A stretch of DNA of 64,000 nucleotides, from the NCBI GenBank assembly GCA_946406115.1, contig OX291547.1:18605001-18669000 (forward strand), written 5' to 3'. A program made the translations under genes and the position numbers. Shown one piece after another: positions 1 to 12,877 of this stretch. The notes under the pieces were generated by a model, which did no database searches, was not told where the DNA came from, and saw only the letters and a program-made list of their open reading frames with translations. Every line of letters begins with the position of its first letter. Position 1 is the first letter of the stretch. The DNA is from Apoda limacodes (lineage: Eukaryota; Arthropoda; Insecta; Lepidoptera; Limacodidae).

Positions 1-2307
1 TATAAGCGTGGTATTTAAATGTTTTCATATTATTTTTTCTTCGCTATAGGCAACACAAGTTGTGCACTTAGTGCGTTGGAATACCGAAACTATGGTATAA
101 GGTTACGTCAAAATTGACTCTAGTCCAGTACTGCAATAAACTCACTTAACGTACCATTATACGAGCATTACATAACAATTGACGATTGTAATATCTCCGG
201 CCATCCCCTTCTGGTATTAGTGTTCACTTATTACTTTTACTGATGTAGTATATATATATGGTCATCAATAAAAATAAAATAAGTGGTATAGCTATATTTA
301 GGTATATACGACTATAGCCAACCACTTTATCGTTTAAGTACTCTATGCTTTTAAAAGCACGTAGGGAATGATGAGTACGCGACGAGCTGTCATCCGCAGT
401 TCGCTAACAGTCCGCAGTCCACCCATTACAGGCTGCAGTTGCAGGCCAGGCTCATACGTCATGCGTTATCTGTGCGACGGCCATGTGTCAGTGTCACCCG
501 GGCCCATCTACTAACTATTCACGATTTACCGTTAACGGGGTGGTTACTTCGTGACGCGATGTTTCAAGAATGGTCGGTTTTACTGTAAGTGTGCAATGTG
601 CATACAATGAAATAGACTCAAATATTGGATTTAGTAATATAAATAATTAATTATTTTAGTAATAATAGTATTTACGCAATAGCCTACACTTGACAAATTG
701 ACAGTAAATTTTGTACCTCAACTTTACTTTTTAACATTAATATTAAAACACTATTCTTACTCTTCAATATCAAAATCCGTCCAGTAATATTACGGTTAAA
801 ATCATAGGCAGACAGACGGACGCAAGCGACCAAAGTCTACATTGCCCGCTATTAGGGGAACTGTAAGCTTTTTGCCACCATAACACACTCGCTTTTATAA
901 AGCAACCTTTACTGCACCGTTTTCAGCATCCTAATAGCGTCTTTTACGCACTTGTGCGGTACTAATAATTACCGCACAAGTAAACATGCAATTCTTTTTC
1001 TTATTTATTATAAATTCAACGTGTTTGTTGAGAACGTCAAAACTTTTTACAACATTTTAACACTGGTATAAGTATCTACTGTCCTTCAAGTATGTTGAAA
1101 ATATTCGTATGTCTTGTGAGCTTTGCTCAATACACACTCGGCTGAATTACGGCCTCGCACTTGGCTCGGGCTGCAACCACAATCTCGTAGTAAGGAGCTT
1201 ACCTCACTTATATCTGACTGTCTAACGTGTCACATTCATGACACCTAAGGTTATATTCCGGGCATATGCAATAATATTTCAGTAACAATTAACTTTATTA
1301 TTAATTATTAATATTAACTTTTTGGTTTTATTAGATAAATTGACTTACTTATTTTATACTTACTACAGTTAAATCAGCTTTAATGGCATTTTATTTAATT
1401 TAAAATCGAAAGCATCTGCAGTTGCCACATGACTGCAAAGCTAAACAAAATCGAGTGGCAGGAATTATTTGATATAAGCGCTTTAAAATTTAAACAAACA
1501 ACACTCCAAAATTGGATACTGGAGACAAAAATGTGTGCAAGTAGGTAAAAATGTGTCTTTCCTCTCGAGACCTGTAAAAGTACTTGCATACATTCTACCC
1601 CTGAATTCTCGGATCTGGCGTACCTACTCGAGATTTTTTGCAATAAGCTCCCTGGGGGAAGATGGCAAAACTACAAGTTTCATGGCGAATCTTGCTACAT
1701 CTATCAGTGATGTAGATAGAAGAAAATTTTCACATTTACAGATTACTGCGAGATATTTTATTATATTTTGCGTTAAGGTGATGGCATACCCAAACTAGTT
1801 AAGTTTTCGAGAATTTGATTAATTTGGATATTTAGTTATAGTCCTGAGTAGAGATTTTGACGTGAAATAAATATATATTGTTCAACCCTTAATGAAGTGA
1901 ATTTGCTAATATCATAATAATTTGGGTTGTTACCACTATTAAAAAAAATATTCTGACACTCTATTTTTTTAATTGTTTTAAACTGTTTAATTTAAATTGT
2001 TTATAAACTAAGAGTGATATCCCCTTGATGCTTATTTCATGAAATATATTAATGTAACCAAGTGAATAATGAAAGACCGAGAAAATCGAGATTTTCAACG
2101 TGCGGTCACGTGCTAGCGCCTATCGTACGTGAAACTATGTCTCTTTGTATGCTTCAAGAGTGTAATATGTCTTTGTACACTGCCCGCTTTTGCTAGGCTA
2201 TGTCATGGCCTTGACGCATAAAAAATATGCTGGCTTTATTAGGCATTTAATATATTATTTTTCTTTAGTAATTAACTTTAATATTTTTCAACTACTACAT
2301 TACATAC
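1..2307. other. AT-rich intergenic or intronic DNA, no gene seen
   Basis: No convincing coding frame on either strand; the short open frames at 1,395-1,798 overlap each other on opposite strands and look random. A more GC-rich patch lies at about 360-560 without a long open frame. About 1,776-1,830 (core 'ggcatacccaaac', then 'gaatttgattaattt') recurs at about 53,808-53,860, so this part belongs to a dispersed repeat. Confidence 0.6.
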
Positions 2308-2433
2308 CTTCCTCGACTGGCCCAGCAGCATTCGACTCATCGACCTCATCCTCTTGATCTTTATCTTCTGATTCAGGATCATCGTTGACCGACTCACCGT
2401 CTACTTGAGGTTCCTCAGCCCATTCCTCCTCAG
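2308..2433 (-). CDS. Isolated acidic internal exon (126 nt) of an unidentified gene
   Basis: Read on the minus strand, the segment is bounded by a good acceptor (TTTTCTAG before CTGAGGAG) and a good donor (GAGGAAG followed by GTATGT). Only one frame makes sense: 41 complete codons with no stop, 20 of which are Asp or Glu. It begins EEEWAEEPQVDGESVNDD and continues with alternating D/E and S/T/N residues. Length 126 is divisible by three and both intron phases are 1, so the exon could be skipped without shifting frame. Such acidic low-complexity cassettes occur, for example, in the lumenal linker of aspartyl beta-hydroxylase/junctin-type proteins and in nuclear acidic proteins, but nothing here identifies the family. 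Neighbouring exons were not found, so the gene must extend over long introns or beyond the window. The splice sites and composition are seen; that it is expressed is inferred. Confidence 0.6.
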
Positions 2434-5400
2434 CTAGAAAAAGAAAATCATCTTAAAGCACAGAATAAAATATTTGTATATTAAAATCAATTAATTTAGT
2501 ATCGAAAACGTTTTCACGTACAATGTTTTTTTGTAATGTCTCAATTCATTAAAGGAAAATTTAAGGCAGTGATGACGTACACCCTCTTGCCGATCAGTGA
2601 TCAATAGTTTCTATGCGGCGATGGGCTCAACACAAAATGGTTGGTGAAAAGTAGCTGTTTCCCACAACAAGATCTTCCCTTTTTGGGTAATAAAACCGTA
2701 AAATATACATAACTGATATATACAAGCCTGCTCCATAAAAAAGTTGGTAGAGACTAGATTTCCGATCTAATCGTGATATATTTAGTTAGCTCAATCTTTT
2801 CGATATTTGCATTTACAAAGTGTAAATTAGCTTTATATATTTTTTTCGAAAGTCCTTTTTGATTATTTTTTTTGCATATACGAACCCATAAACAAAGAGA
2901 CCGGACAAAGCTTTTCCTAGTCAGCAGTAAAGTAAAAACGGTCGTAAAAGTGTGAAAAGAGAAGAAGCGAAATCGGGGCAAGTAGTTGTATATTTCTTAC
3001 TTTTTTTTAATTTACATATGAGAGAACTTGTACAAACTTTTTCTCTTCATTCTCCCAATAAAACTGTATAGCGGTTTACCAAAAATATATTTCTGTTAGA
3101 ATCAAGAGACAGCTGAAGTATAAGGCTGTGACATACGGACAGACATGACAAAACTATAACGAATCCGTTCTTACGTATAAGCTATTTATCCTTATTAAAT
3201 CATCTCTATGTACACATGTCTGGACAAACTATGGGTTTATTTGACCAGCAGTAATCACGCCACTTTACACGCAAGACAAAAGTGACCTAACATCAAGTTA
3301 ATGAATAAAAACAGAACGAAAGCTAATTAGGATAATACAGACAGACGAGGTAGGCGCGAGTATAGTGCGCGCTTGGGGATCAGAAATCACGGGCGATTCG
3401 TTAAGGGTGCGTTCACACTAGCAGTGAATCCGTGGAGGGATTTTTCACAGATATTTGAAAATAATGCAAACGCAAATATCTGCACTGAAAAATAAAATCA
3501 ACAGTTATAATAGAGTTCAGTAACATTAATTAAACTATTTAAGAATATAAAAGAATAAAAGCAGAAACTTTACATAATATTATGACAGCCTTAATATTCA
3601 TTATAACCTGTAATTATATAATATGTTGTCATCACACACGACAGAAAATAGTTTTCTCATTATATAAATATGTAACTTATTTCAACAGATATGATTTTAT
3701 TTAACTTTTGAGAGTAAATGATTGCTACGGGTTTTTTTTAGATTAGAAATATGATATCAAAGCCTCTACATAAGTTGGTATGTAAAAGATTTAACATGTT
3801 CACATTTCCATAAGGTTCTAACTTAAAATGTGATGAAAATGTGTCCATTATTCTCTGCTTACGTTATGAATTAAGTCCTCTAACTGTTTAAAATTATATT
3901 TAAATGACAATACGAGTATCTTATGAGTAACAAACATTTTGCTTCTATTATTTATATTATTTTCATCCTTTGTTGTAAACACAAAATCGCTTTTTTAATT
4001 GATCGCATTAAAAACTTAGCCTAATATGGCCCGGTGACATAATGCAGGCGGGCGCAGGGCGCGGGTGGCGTGATTGCGCCCCGTTGACGCTCAGGGCGAT
4101 CCCGAGACCGCACCTATTGTTCTAACCATCATTACTAACCAAAATAAAATATACAATTAAACAGAAATAAAGTAATAATTTTTTTGTCATTGAAATGATA
4201 ATGAACGTTTAGGTATTTATAGCTAGTCATTCATTTTTAGTGAAGGTATATTGCACTAGGGAGCTTGCTCGGTCTAAACACCTAAGGGAGCGTCCATCTA
4301 TTCATTAGCAAGACCAAGCTGTTAGCTAAGTCCTAGCGACTGACCTAGCGTTCCCTAGGGACCTGGCGTGCACAAGGCACAACGAAATTCAAGCCAAGTT
4401 TTACTACATACGTAAATAAAAGTACACTTATTAATAACCTTTATGTTTATTTTTACATGATTACAAAGGTTTCAGGTCGATGAATTTCTCAACACTTGTC
4501 AAGCAGAGGTGAACAATTTGTCGAACTGGGAGCCATTAGGTAAAGATTAATACATGCCTAAATCTTACACCTATACATGTTGTTTTGTTACCTATGATCA
4601 TCAATAAACTCAAACACAAATCAAACTTTATTCAAGTAGGTTTCTAAGAACACTTTTGAATCGTCAATACAATGTAAACAACGTTAATTTCTGCCTAAAC
4701 GAGCTGGCAAGAAGTTCCATTTAAAGTAGTAATACAATACTTTGATAATTAGCTAAAGAGTCTACAATATGTACCAATACAATAGTTCATAATAAATAAG
4801 TAAGTAAGCTACTAAAAACAAAGTCAAAGATGTCAATTTTCTTTTGTTTTTATGTAGCATAGGGGGCGCACCCTGTGAAGCGTCAAATATCGTTAATCGA
4901 GTGAAGGAAAAGACACAAGAATCTGCCATCGCTTTGCTCAACCATGTTTTAGGAAACGTAACGACCCGACGCACATGCCACCACCGCAGATTTTGACTGT
5001 ATCAGTTACAATGTGTGTAGTAAAGGAACAAAATATAAATTTGATTCATATTGAGATTTACACACACAAGTTTACATTTAACATTACAGGGCGAACACAC
5101 GTACTCTGAACATAAACTGATTTATATTAAAACACGGTGTATCAAAAATTGATACTACTAGAAAATATATACATATATGTATAAACTTACATAGGTACAA
5201 GTATAATAATATAATAAATATAGTATTAATAACCCACTGCAATCCACCATCGGCCGCTCGGCGCCAGAGTGCCTCCAAATGCGAGAGGGCGCATCACACA
5301 AACGTGCACACATACCCACAGACGTTGCATATCATGAAATAGCCCAGCTCCCACACGACAGTCCGGCAACAAATGCACACCATTTAACGTACTGTCACTT

Positions 5401-7210
5401 CGGAAACAAGCCAAAGGGAAGAAGAAGTGACAAGAAACTTCCCGGGTGTACACCTGTTACCATCAATCACGCAGGAACCAGGCCAACCGAATACACAAAA
5501 TTTATGCAAATATGTGTAAACACACATACATGTACACGTCTATGCGCCACACCCACCCCCATCCTAAACCCCCCAAACACCAAGCAGCCAACGGTAGATC
5601 CATGGTGCATCCCCTGATCGTAATGTGTCATTAATTATCAACTACATAAGTCATAGATGGATGTCCAGTATTGGGCCCATACCTTTTATTCCAGACATTA
5701 TTATCTTTATTGAATTCTTCCACAGTAGAGTATCCCTTGTTAAAAAGAACCTTTTTAATGTAAGTTTCAAAAGTATGTACAGGTAAGTTAACAATATTCT
5801 CAGGAATTGTATTAAAAAATTAGTGTCGGACAACCGTCCGGAATCGTGACAACTTGTGCCTTTCACTTTTTATGTCTGTCTCTCTCGCTCTTAGGCGGGC
5901 TAACCATGCCGCGTGCCTCTCACTCGCTCTCATTGTGAGCGCATAACGTGAGCGGAGCGTAACGCAGTTTCTTGAAGTGTCACCCGGCAAACCAATTTAT
6001 AAGACGTTGTCACGTCAAAAAGTAAATGCTCTGAATTATGAAGGAGGCACGCACCTTCTGAAGGCGACATTTTGGAATCGCAAGTTTATTTTTATTTCTA
6101 GTATTAACATTGTGTCTGTCACTTTTTTTAAGAAATAAACTTAGGTTTTTACGTACATACAGTAAGCACGCGTAAATATACTGAGAAGCTACAGTAAGTA
6201 TATTAATTTTTTTAAAGAGGTCACGAAGAGAATCTCGACGTGATAAGTTATACAATGATCTTATTGCTCTTATTTGAAGTATAAAAATAGTTTCTATATC
6301 GGCCGCCCTTCCCCACAATAACATTAAGGGTACAAATATTTCATTTTCAAAATCAAAAGTTTAAAAAACTATCAGCAGTAATAATATATCGACCTAGTTG
6401 ATATGGCAAGAAATAGGCAATATCACATATAAAAGACTCGGTCAACTGCGAGTCCGACTCGCTTAACTTGGTGTTAGGTCACTTTTGTATCGCGTGTAAA
6501 ATGGCGTGATTATTGCTTAACAAACCCTAAGTGTATTTAGTATTTAGACATTGACACGATTTAAAAAGGATAAATAACATATTAATTTTTAGTCATGTCC
6601 TGACATGGATTTTTAAGGTTCCATCAAATTTTATCAATCCGTTGCCAAATGGCAAAAATGGAATCATTATAATGTCCATCTGTATGTCGCAGTCTCAGAA
6701 ATGATGACACAGATGAAATTCCACCGCCTCTTGATTAACCGACCTACACCAGGTAAATGGAATTTGGCCAAAAAAGTTGGTATGGCTAAAGAAGGGTCAG
6801 CACGAAGTAGGCAATTTCATATATAAGAATATCGGTCAAGTGCGAGTCGGACTACGGTGAAGCTGATCAAACCCAACGTCTCCAATAAACAAATGCGTAA
6901 CTGTTTCTCTTAATAATCTGGACTATTTTTGCTTGATGGCGCTGATACGGTAATTTAAGATGGTAATGGCACAAGCCCTTTGACACGTGACCAGTTTTTA
7001 TTATTTGTTTGTAATAATACCTAAAGAACTCACACTATAATCACAACAAGAAGGCAAAAAGCAGAGTGCATATCTTGTGAAAAATAAACCTAATCTCGCA
7101 ACTTTGCATTTCTCGCTTTGCTCATAATACAATCCTTTTTTCACAATACAATTCATTACTCTCGGCATTTAACTAAGGCCCTCGCATGATTTTTTTTTAC
7201 TCTGACAATC
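2434..7210. other. Intergenic or intronic DNA with scattered repeat fragments
   Basis: No supported gene. Visible pieces: a 'gggtgcgttcacac' type repeat at about 3,404; GC-rich patches at 4,020-4,110 and 5,245-5,620, the latter with overlapping open frames on both strands but no recognisable domain; and two fragments of the 'ggtcaagtgcgagtcgga' repeat at about 6,436-6,460 and 6,830-6,850. A minus open frame at 4,762-4,974 (MRRVVTFPKTWLSKAMADSC...) has no family I recognise and no splice context. Confidence 0.5.
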
Positions 7211-7449
7211 TACATTAGGCCGCAAAGAAAGCGGGTCGGTAACAAAGACTTAAATTCCTAACTTCCAAAATATTGAAGCTAGCTTTATTATAGACAATTT
7301 TACAGTGCTTAAATCAAAGCCATAAAATTTCAAGATTATGAAGTTTATTTTGAATAAGTAAAAATGTCCAATTTTCACTAGATTTCAAAAAAAAAAGCTA
7401 CGGTATCAAATCTATAATTTTTACACATTTAAGTATTAAGTATTGACAC

Positions 7450-7620
7450 CTCAAGCTGTTAATACAACTTTTATACGGCTGGGAATGCTTTCTACCAGAT
7501 TTTTGAGCCAATGCTGAGGAATATTCTGCCATTCCTCTATTAATGGTTCTTTTAGTTCACGGCGTGGAGGGGAATTTCGCTGGCGTACACGTCGTCCCAG
7601 TTCGTCCCAGGCATTTTTTT
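7450..7620 (-). pseudogene. Tc1-type transposase C-terminal fragment
   Basis: The minus frame reads AWDELGRRVRQRNSPPRREL then LIEEWQNIPQHWLKNLVES and ends at a natural-looking stop after IPSRIKVVLTA. This is the typical end of Tc1 transposases: the WDELGRRV helix followed by EEW..IP and the final SIPSRI segment. Its upstream continuation is cut at about 7,613 by a repeat beginning 'ttttttactagcttttgcc'; the preceding transposase part resumes at about 8,050. Confidence 0.85.
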
Positions 7621-7868
7621 TTTACTAGCTTTTGCCTGCGATTCCACCCGCCCTAAATTCGGTTTAAATTTCAACGGCCACTTATAGAAAAAGTACCGGC
7701 TCACACTCGACGTCTTCAAGTAGCCTATGTCCTTCCTCGAGACTCAAACCATCTCCATGCCAAATTTCATTTTTATCTGTACACCGCAGCGTTCAGCGTA
7801 CAAGCGTGAAGTAACATACATACAGACAGACAGAGTTACTTTTGCATTTATAATATTAGTATGGATTT
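7614..7868. mobile_element. RTE-type non-LTR tail inserted in the Tc1 element
   Basis: The segment runs from 'actagcttttgcctgcg' through 'cctatgtccttcctcgagac' and 'catacagacagacagagtta' to 'ataatattagta'. This is a common lepidopteran repeat layout that I associate with RTE-like LINE 3-prime ends or derived SINEs. A related but diverged copy lies at 49,002-49,320. It separates two adjacent transposase segments, which shows it is an insertion. Confidence 0.65.
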
Positions 7869-8038
7869 ATTTACTTACTCGTTTGCATACATTTATAAAC
7901 TAACGGGTTTACACCCAAACGTTCATAAACTATGGTTAACCTAAATTCAAATTCAATACGCACTTATACTAACAAATATTAATTCCACACAATATATACT
8001 TAAAAAAAAAACAAAACTTATCATTAAATTAAAAAACA

Positions 8039-8155
8039 TATGGACTGCGTGCTAAATGCGGGTGGTAGCATAATTTTCAATGTAGTCAATCACTATCCTA
8101 GCTGTGTGTGTATGCGGACCAGTCTTATCTTGCATAAAGATGGCCTTCTCGCTCA
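8039..8155 (-). pseudogene. Tc1-type transposase catalytic fragment
   Basis: The minus frame reads FMQDKTGPHTHTARIV and then a helix IDYIENYATT. Tc1 transposases have FMQDNAxPHTA at the second catalytic aspartate; the D is kept here but one residue is inserted and the neighbourhood is mutated. It belongs to the same broken copy as the fragments at 7,450 and 9,888. Confidence 0.8.
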
Positions 8156-9880
8156 TGTTAACTAAAAATGGGCAAACAGACTCATTTGAGGAGCTCATTC
8201 AAATAGTTAGCTAATGAACATTAATTATAAACTGTCAAATAATTTGTCAAATATTTACAACATCAAGACTATACTTACACGCATTACAAAGCTTAAACTT
8301 ATTTTGAAGTCACTTACAAACATTCACAATCATAACTAACTTTTCTAAAACATACACCCACCCACCCATAAATACAAATTACATAGATATAGAATGTACT
8401 CGCATTAATCATACCTATATTGCACCTTATCTATCCTCTAAGTATATAACGCATCCCCACCTAAACATACACACACATTCATCTACACCTATGCAATCAA
8501 GAAAAACTAATAATGCGTTCAAAAACACACAAATATCTACACCCATGTACTTCCATTGCGAATCATTTCTCAGCCATATTCCGCTTTATAAAACACAATA
8601 CCAATTATATAAATAAAATTTACATTCTAACTAACCAATTCCCACAGTTTGTTTTGTATCGATCAATTATTTAATCAAAAGGATCAAACAGTAAATTTAC
8701 ATAGGCAGATCGCATAAAAACTTTAAATATCTACAAATTGCACATATACTATAAAGACACTGAGAACCGGTTGTCATTCATAATTCCGATTTTGGAACTT
8801 TCTATGACGCGTAGCGATTGAAAATGCATTTTTAACTCCTAAATCGCCTGATAGAGGCGCTAGCGTCGACTTATTGCTACTTGCAATGCGACCGCAGCTT
8901 CATAATTCGAAATTGGTGTTTGACAGCGATTATTGCGAAATATTAGGCTCTTGCTCTGCTCCGGCAAGATTGGTGATAACCCCGCCGGTCATAAGTCATT
9001 AGCGACTAAATAGGGGCAGGTAACTAGTTGATATCTTTGTCAATGTAACATTTGTCGATAGCAACACAAATTCATCATTCCTTTATTGCAAATAATAGAT
9101 AAGAAAGTGTAAGCAAGTAATAGATAACCTTCATTGTAAGCGTATTATATATTTTCACATAATCATTATTTAATTGTTTTTATAAATTGTGAAACCTTAA
9201 ACTAACATAAATATAATTTTACTCTTAGGCATGGGACATAAGATTATGTAAGTACCTGTACATAAGTATATCATAAAACTGTAACGCTAACGATACTGTT
9301 AACGCTGGTTAATCCAAAACAACATATCAACGTAGGCTTAGGATTTAACACTTAGGTCATAATTTTCTACATTCAATTTGTTTATATTTTATTTTCCACA
9401 AGATAGTTTTACGGATAACACTTTCTTGCCTACCTATCGTAACAAATAAAAATAATACCTATTAGTAGCCAACAGAAAATATTGTTTATAGTTGTAGTTT
9501 ATAGGATTAGTTAGTTGTTAGTAACTTAAATATCTTATCTTGCATATATAGGATAATTATGTTTGTATGTATATTTTTTCTTATTTTCTCTTCTCGCTCA
9601 CTTATGATTAAGGACGATATCTTTATGTTTCAAAAATTGCTATAATTCATAATTGTGGACGATGATATTGACTCCGTAGCACAGTTTCCAACGAGTACGG
9701 AATTCAAAGAAAATTCTCTACCGTCTATGTAATGATATAGTTTAATATTTCGCATATATTAAAATTATAACTTTGTAAACCTAAATTGTAAACTTAAGTA
9801 AATAAACAAATCATTCATTCATTCATTTCAAAATGGACCAACATACACATTTAAAATTTCATTTAGGTATCTTTTTTTGC
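8156..9880. other. Inserted AT-rich DNA inside the Tc1 element, unclassified
   Basis: About 1.7 kb separate transposase parts that should be contiguous, so most of it is foreign to the element. No coding frame was recognised. It ends near 9,830 with tandem 'attc' units ('aatcattcattcattcattt'). Confidence 0.45.
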
Positions 9881-9887
9881 TGTTAAA

Positions 9888-10430
9888 GTGCCATTTTCTA
9901 TCACCACTAGTTCGGTGCGGCTTTCGAAAAAATTTCTAGCCCACACGTCTATAGCTATGGAGCCTCCGCCCATCCTCCGCCCTATGGCACTTTCTCTTCA
10001 ATGCAAGCTTGGTTATAGCGCTCTCCTGGTCTTCTGTAGACTCTTTGCACCCCATTGGTTGAACTTCGACTCGACTCGGGCGAACACATTACTCTTGATC
10101 AGTCATCCAGAGTCCAATTCATATGTGCTCTACATTACGCAGCCTTGAATTTCGATGCTTTCAAGTTTCGGACCATTTGCGGATCTAAATGGCTTCAAGA
10201 TGCTGTCTAGCTATACGCGTGCTCAGATTGCTCCCTCCAGCACATAATAGATTTTGGACAGCTGGTGGTGTCTGGCTGCGGAAAATGGCGCGTTATAGGC
10301 TTGTGTCCAGCAGTGGACCAATATAGGCTGATATAATAATAATGATGATCGACTCCAACAGCCGTTTGAAATCGATTTCTCAACATTGTTGACGCAATAC
10401 ATGTAGATCCTCCCGCGCTGTCGTGCACTC
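9888..10430 (-). pseudogene. Tc1-type transposase N-terminal and first catalytic fragments
   Basis: The minus strand gives, from about 10,430 down, a paired-like HTH segment (TTAREDLHVLRQQ, frameshift, LRNRFQTAVGV), then from about 10,150 the piece HMNWTLDD...SRVMCSPESS and GVQRVYRRPGERYNQACIEE. The family has SDESRF followed by VYRRxGERY in this place. Between the two, around 10,280-10,335, a short RTE-like 3-prime scrap is present ('ccagcagtggaccaatatag', then 'ataataataatgatgatc'). Confidence 0.8.
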
Positions 10431-10616
10431 TTTTCGGTGGTATTTAATACAATCACCAAAAACAAATAAAAGATTTTACCCAGTATATCTGTGCTTCTTC
10501 CTATATTTGTAATGAAATAAACTTTAATTTAGTTTTTATTTTAAAAGGACTAATCAAATATTAAAAAAGTTATCGCTTTTTTTATATAGTTGACCCGCTT
10601 TCTTAGCGGTCCAGTG

Positions 10617-11364
10617 TATGAACTATTTGATTTCAATCACTAATTGCGATTTTTAATTGAGGGATTAAACCTACGTTTATTTAGATTGTTACACATAGTA
10701 AGCAAAACCAGATATTATGGAAACCGATTCTGAAAATTCTTTCCATGTACGAGTATTATTTCAGGATGAACTGACTTGACTGATTCCGTCAACACATTAC
10801 CCCTTCTTTTTACTGCAAATGCTAAGCAAAACGTCGTCCTAACAATCAGGAATAAACAAAGCGATTTCAGTTAGCTAGAAGCTGGCGGCAGTAATGGTAC
10901 GACGAGCCATCATAACTCCCGAGCAGAATGCGTCATGCGGGACCCATTCCCCACCACGCCGGCCACACTAGGATACTGTTGGCAATTCAATTTTCTCACT
11001 GGCCATATTGGCTGACCTATTATTATTACACCCTAGTCGAAACAGTGTTCTTATTTTAAAGTGTTCTATAACGAGCTATGTTAAAACGGGACTTTTACAA
11101 AACGGCAGGCTGTTCGGAGCTTAGCGAGTAATTATGTATTTTTATAAATCAATAGTTTAATATTAAAATAAGGTTGGCCCGACTTCCTTTTTTCCAAGAT
11201 TTCCAACATGTGAGTATTTTTTGTGGTTCCAATAGGATTGCCAAGCAATAAAAAAGAACCAAATAATAAGATTAATTAGTGCACCGACGGGGCTAGAACG
11301 CCCCTCAGAACGCAAGACATGCGTCGAAACCACAAAGGTCACCATCTAACGTATGTTTCTGTAA
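10617..11364. other. Intergenic DNA, nothing recognised
   Basis: No coding or RNA gene seen. A short GC-rich patch at 10,885-10,975 has no open frame worth calling. Confidence 0.5.
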
Positions 11365-11631
11365 GGGGCCGTCCATTAATCACGTGAGGATCGAAAGGGG
11401 GGGGGGAGGGGGTCCAGCAAAAATCACAAAATATTACAATGGGGGAGGGGGGTAGTAGTAAGATATCACGTGTATTTATTTTTTCGTCAAAATTCGAAAA
11501 ATTTTAAGATTTTTCGTAGGTACAAAAATACATTTTTATTTTGTAGTCTTAAACCTCACCACGTATCACCAAGGGGGAAGGGGGGGTTAAAAAATGCTAG
11601 AAAAAACATCACGTGATTAATGGACGGCCCC
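11365..11631. mobile_element. 267-bp MITE, PIF/Harbinger-like
   Basis: A perfect 23-bp terminal inverted repeat starts GGGGCCGTCCATTAATCACG at 11,365-11,387 and is mirrored at 11,609-11,631. The trinucleotide TAA lies immediately outside both ends (11,362-11,364 and 11,632-11,634). Three-bp T(A/T)A target duplications and TIRs beginning GGGG or GGGC are typical of PIF/Harbinger. The interior has no coding capacity and has G-rich runs (10 or more G at about 11,397-11,406). Perfect TIRs suggest a fairly recent insertion. Confidence 0.9.
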
Positions 11632-12877
11632 TAACTTATTTGATCTGGGAGCTTATTGGGAACAATATCGAGTACGCCAGACTCTGGAATTCGAGAGAAA
11701 AATGTACGGACACATACAGGTGTGCATTCGACAGAATTATTTATTTTATGTATCTGTTTGTATTGTCTTATCTTAATAGTCTGAGTATTTTATGGCAATG
11801 GGCTGAGCTGTATATCTTCGCATCATAAACTGCTCGTAAGGCACCTTACCTTGTAAGTCAGTCCGTCAACTAGTACAGCTATATGTACTCGAGATCGATT
11901 ACAACTGGGGAAGGTTGAAGAGAACGTGACAAGAGTCAGAACACCCGTGTATCCGTTCTGTACATAAAGACAATCGAATTTTAGATCAAAGGCAGTTAGT
12001 TTAGTCGCGTTTAGTAAAGCGATAGCATACTTAATAAGATTTACAGGATACTAAGTTAGTATCTACGTATGTACCTACCCTATAATAAACGGAAGTAAAC
12101 AAAGTATGTCCTTTTTCATACAAATGATTGTCATACTGAACTATTCTTCAAAAAAAATATCAAATAATCACCTATTTATACAAAATGTAGATATAAAGAA
12201 AAAAATTTTTTTACGAATTTTAACAACTTAGTAGAAATTTACAGAAACAAGTTGCTTGGGGACTGTTATTGGTACCTAGTTAAAAGGAGTGTGGCTTGCC
12301 AAAGGTCTCGTTTCTGAAAATGATTTGAGGTGTCCTGCCAAAGCGCGGCGGGACGCCTATTGTCCCGGAAAAAATTATAACTAATTTTTTTAAACATTGA
12401 CTATTTTTTTAATCCTCGTCAAACCACAGAATATATATAGGTTACTACGTCAAACTCTCGACTCGAAAGTTATTAACTACCACTGTATAAGTAGTATTTA
12501 CTACTTTACTTTTAGAATAACGGCTTATGGGTGTAAGTAAAATTGTTTTCTAGGTGATGAATAAACACACAAATATATCTAGAACACGATTTCGACAGCA
12601 ATTTGGCGATTGGGATTGGAATTTGCAATCTCCTAGTATAGGTAACTCACACACCGATGGGCATTTTGAGAGTAAAGGAGAGATATTGGCATGTAGCTTT
12701 TAGACATAGAGTAAACGTTTTATCTGCTCTGGCACCAGGATCTTCTATCGAAATTGCCATATACGGACTGTCCGAAGGTTGTGCTGATTTATTACACATT
12801 TGTTGCATGTATTTCTAGCACCTTTTATTAAATATAAAATTACATACAAATTTCAAATGGAAGCAATACCGCGATAG
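11632..12877. other. Intergenic DNA, nothing recognised
   Basis: AT-rich; the longest plus frame begins inside the MITE TIR and is spurious. Short GC-richer patch at about 12,330-12,370 without homology I can name. Confidence 0.5.

Larger units (their letters stand above)
7213..10616 (-). mobile_element. Tc1-like DNA transposon, defective, with nested insertions
   Basis: Imperfect terminal inverted repeats are visible at 7,213-7,239 and 10,591-10,616, sharing the core AAGAAAGCGGGTC, and TA sits directly outside each end (7,211-7,212; 10,617-10,618), the classic Tc1/mariner target duplication. Transposase pieces occur in the right order on the minus strand: an HTH region near 10,360-10,430 (TTAREDLHVLRQQ, then RNRFQTAVGV after a frameshift), a catalytic part near 9,888-10,150 (QRVYRRPGERYNQACIEE), the second-aspartate region near 8,050-8,150 (FMQDKTGPHTHTARIV), and the C-terminus at 7,450-7,620 (WDELGRRVRQR...IPSRIKVVLTA). 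The pieces are separated by about 1.7 kb and 0.4 kb of foreign sequence and contain stops, so the copy is dead. Intact elements of this family are usually about 1.3-1.7 kb; the 3.4 kb here reflects insertions. Confidence 0.9.

Noticed and set aside
5279..5617. 112-codon plus frame with high Thr/His/Pro, plus overlapping minus frame
   Set aside because: Both strands open because of local composition; no domain, splice site or repeat-copy conservation seen.
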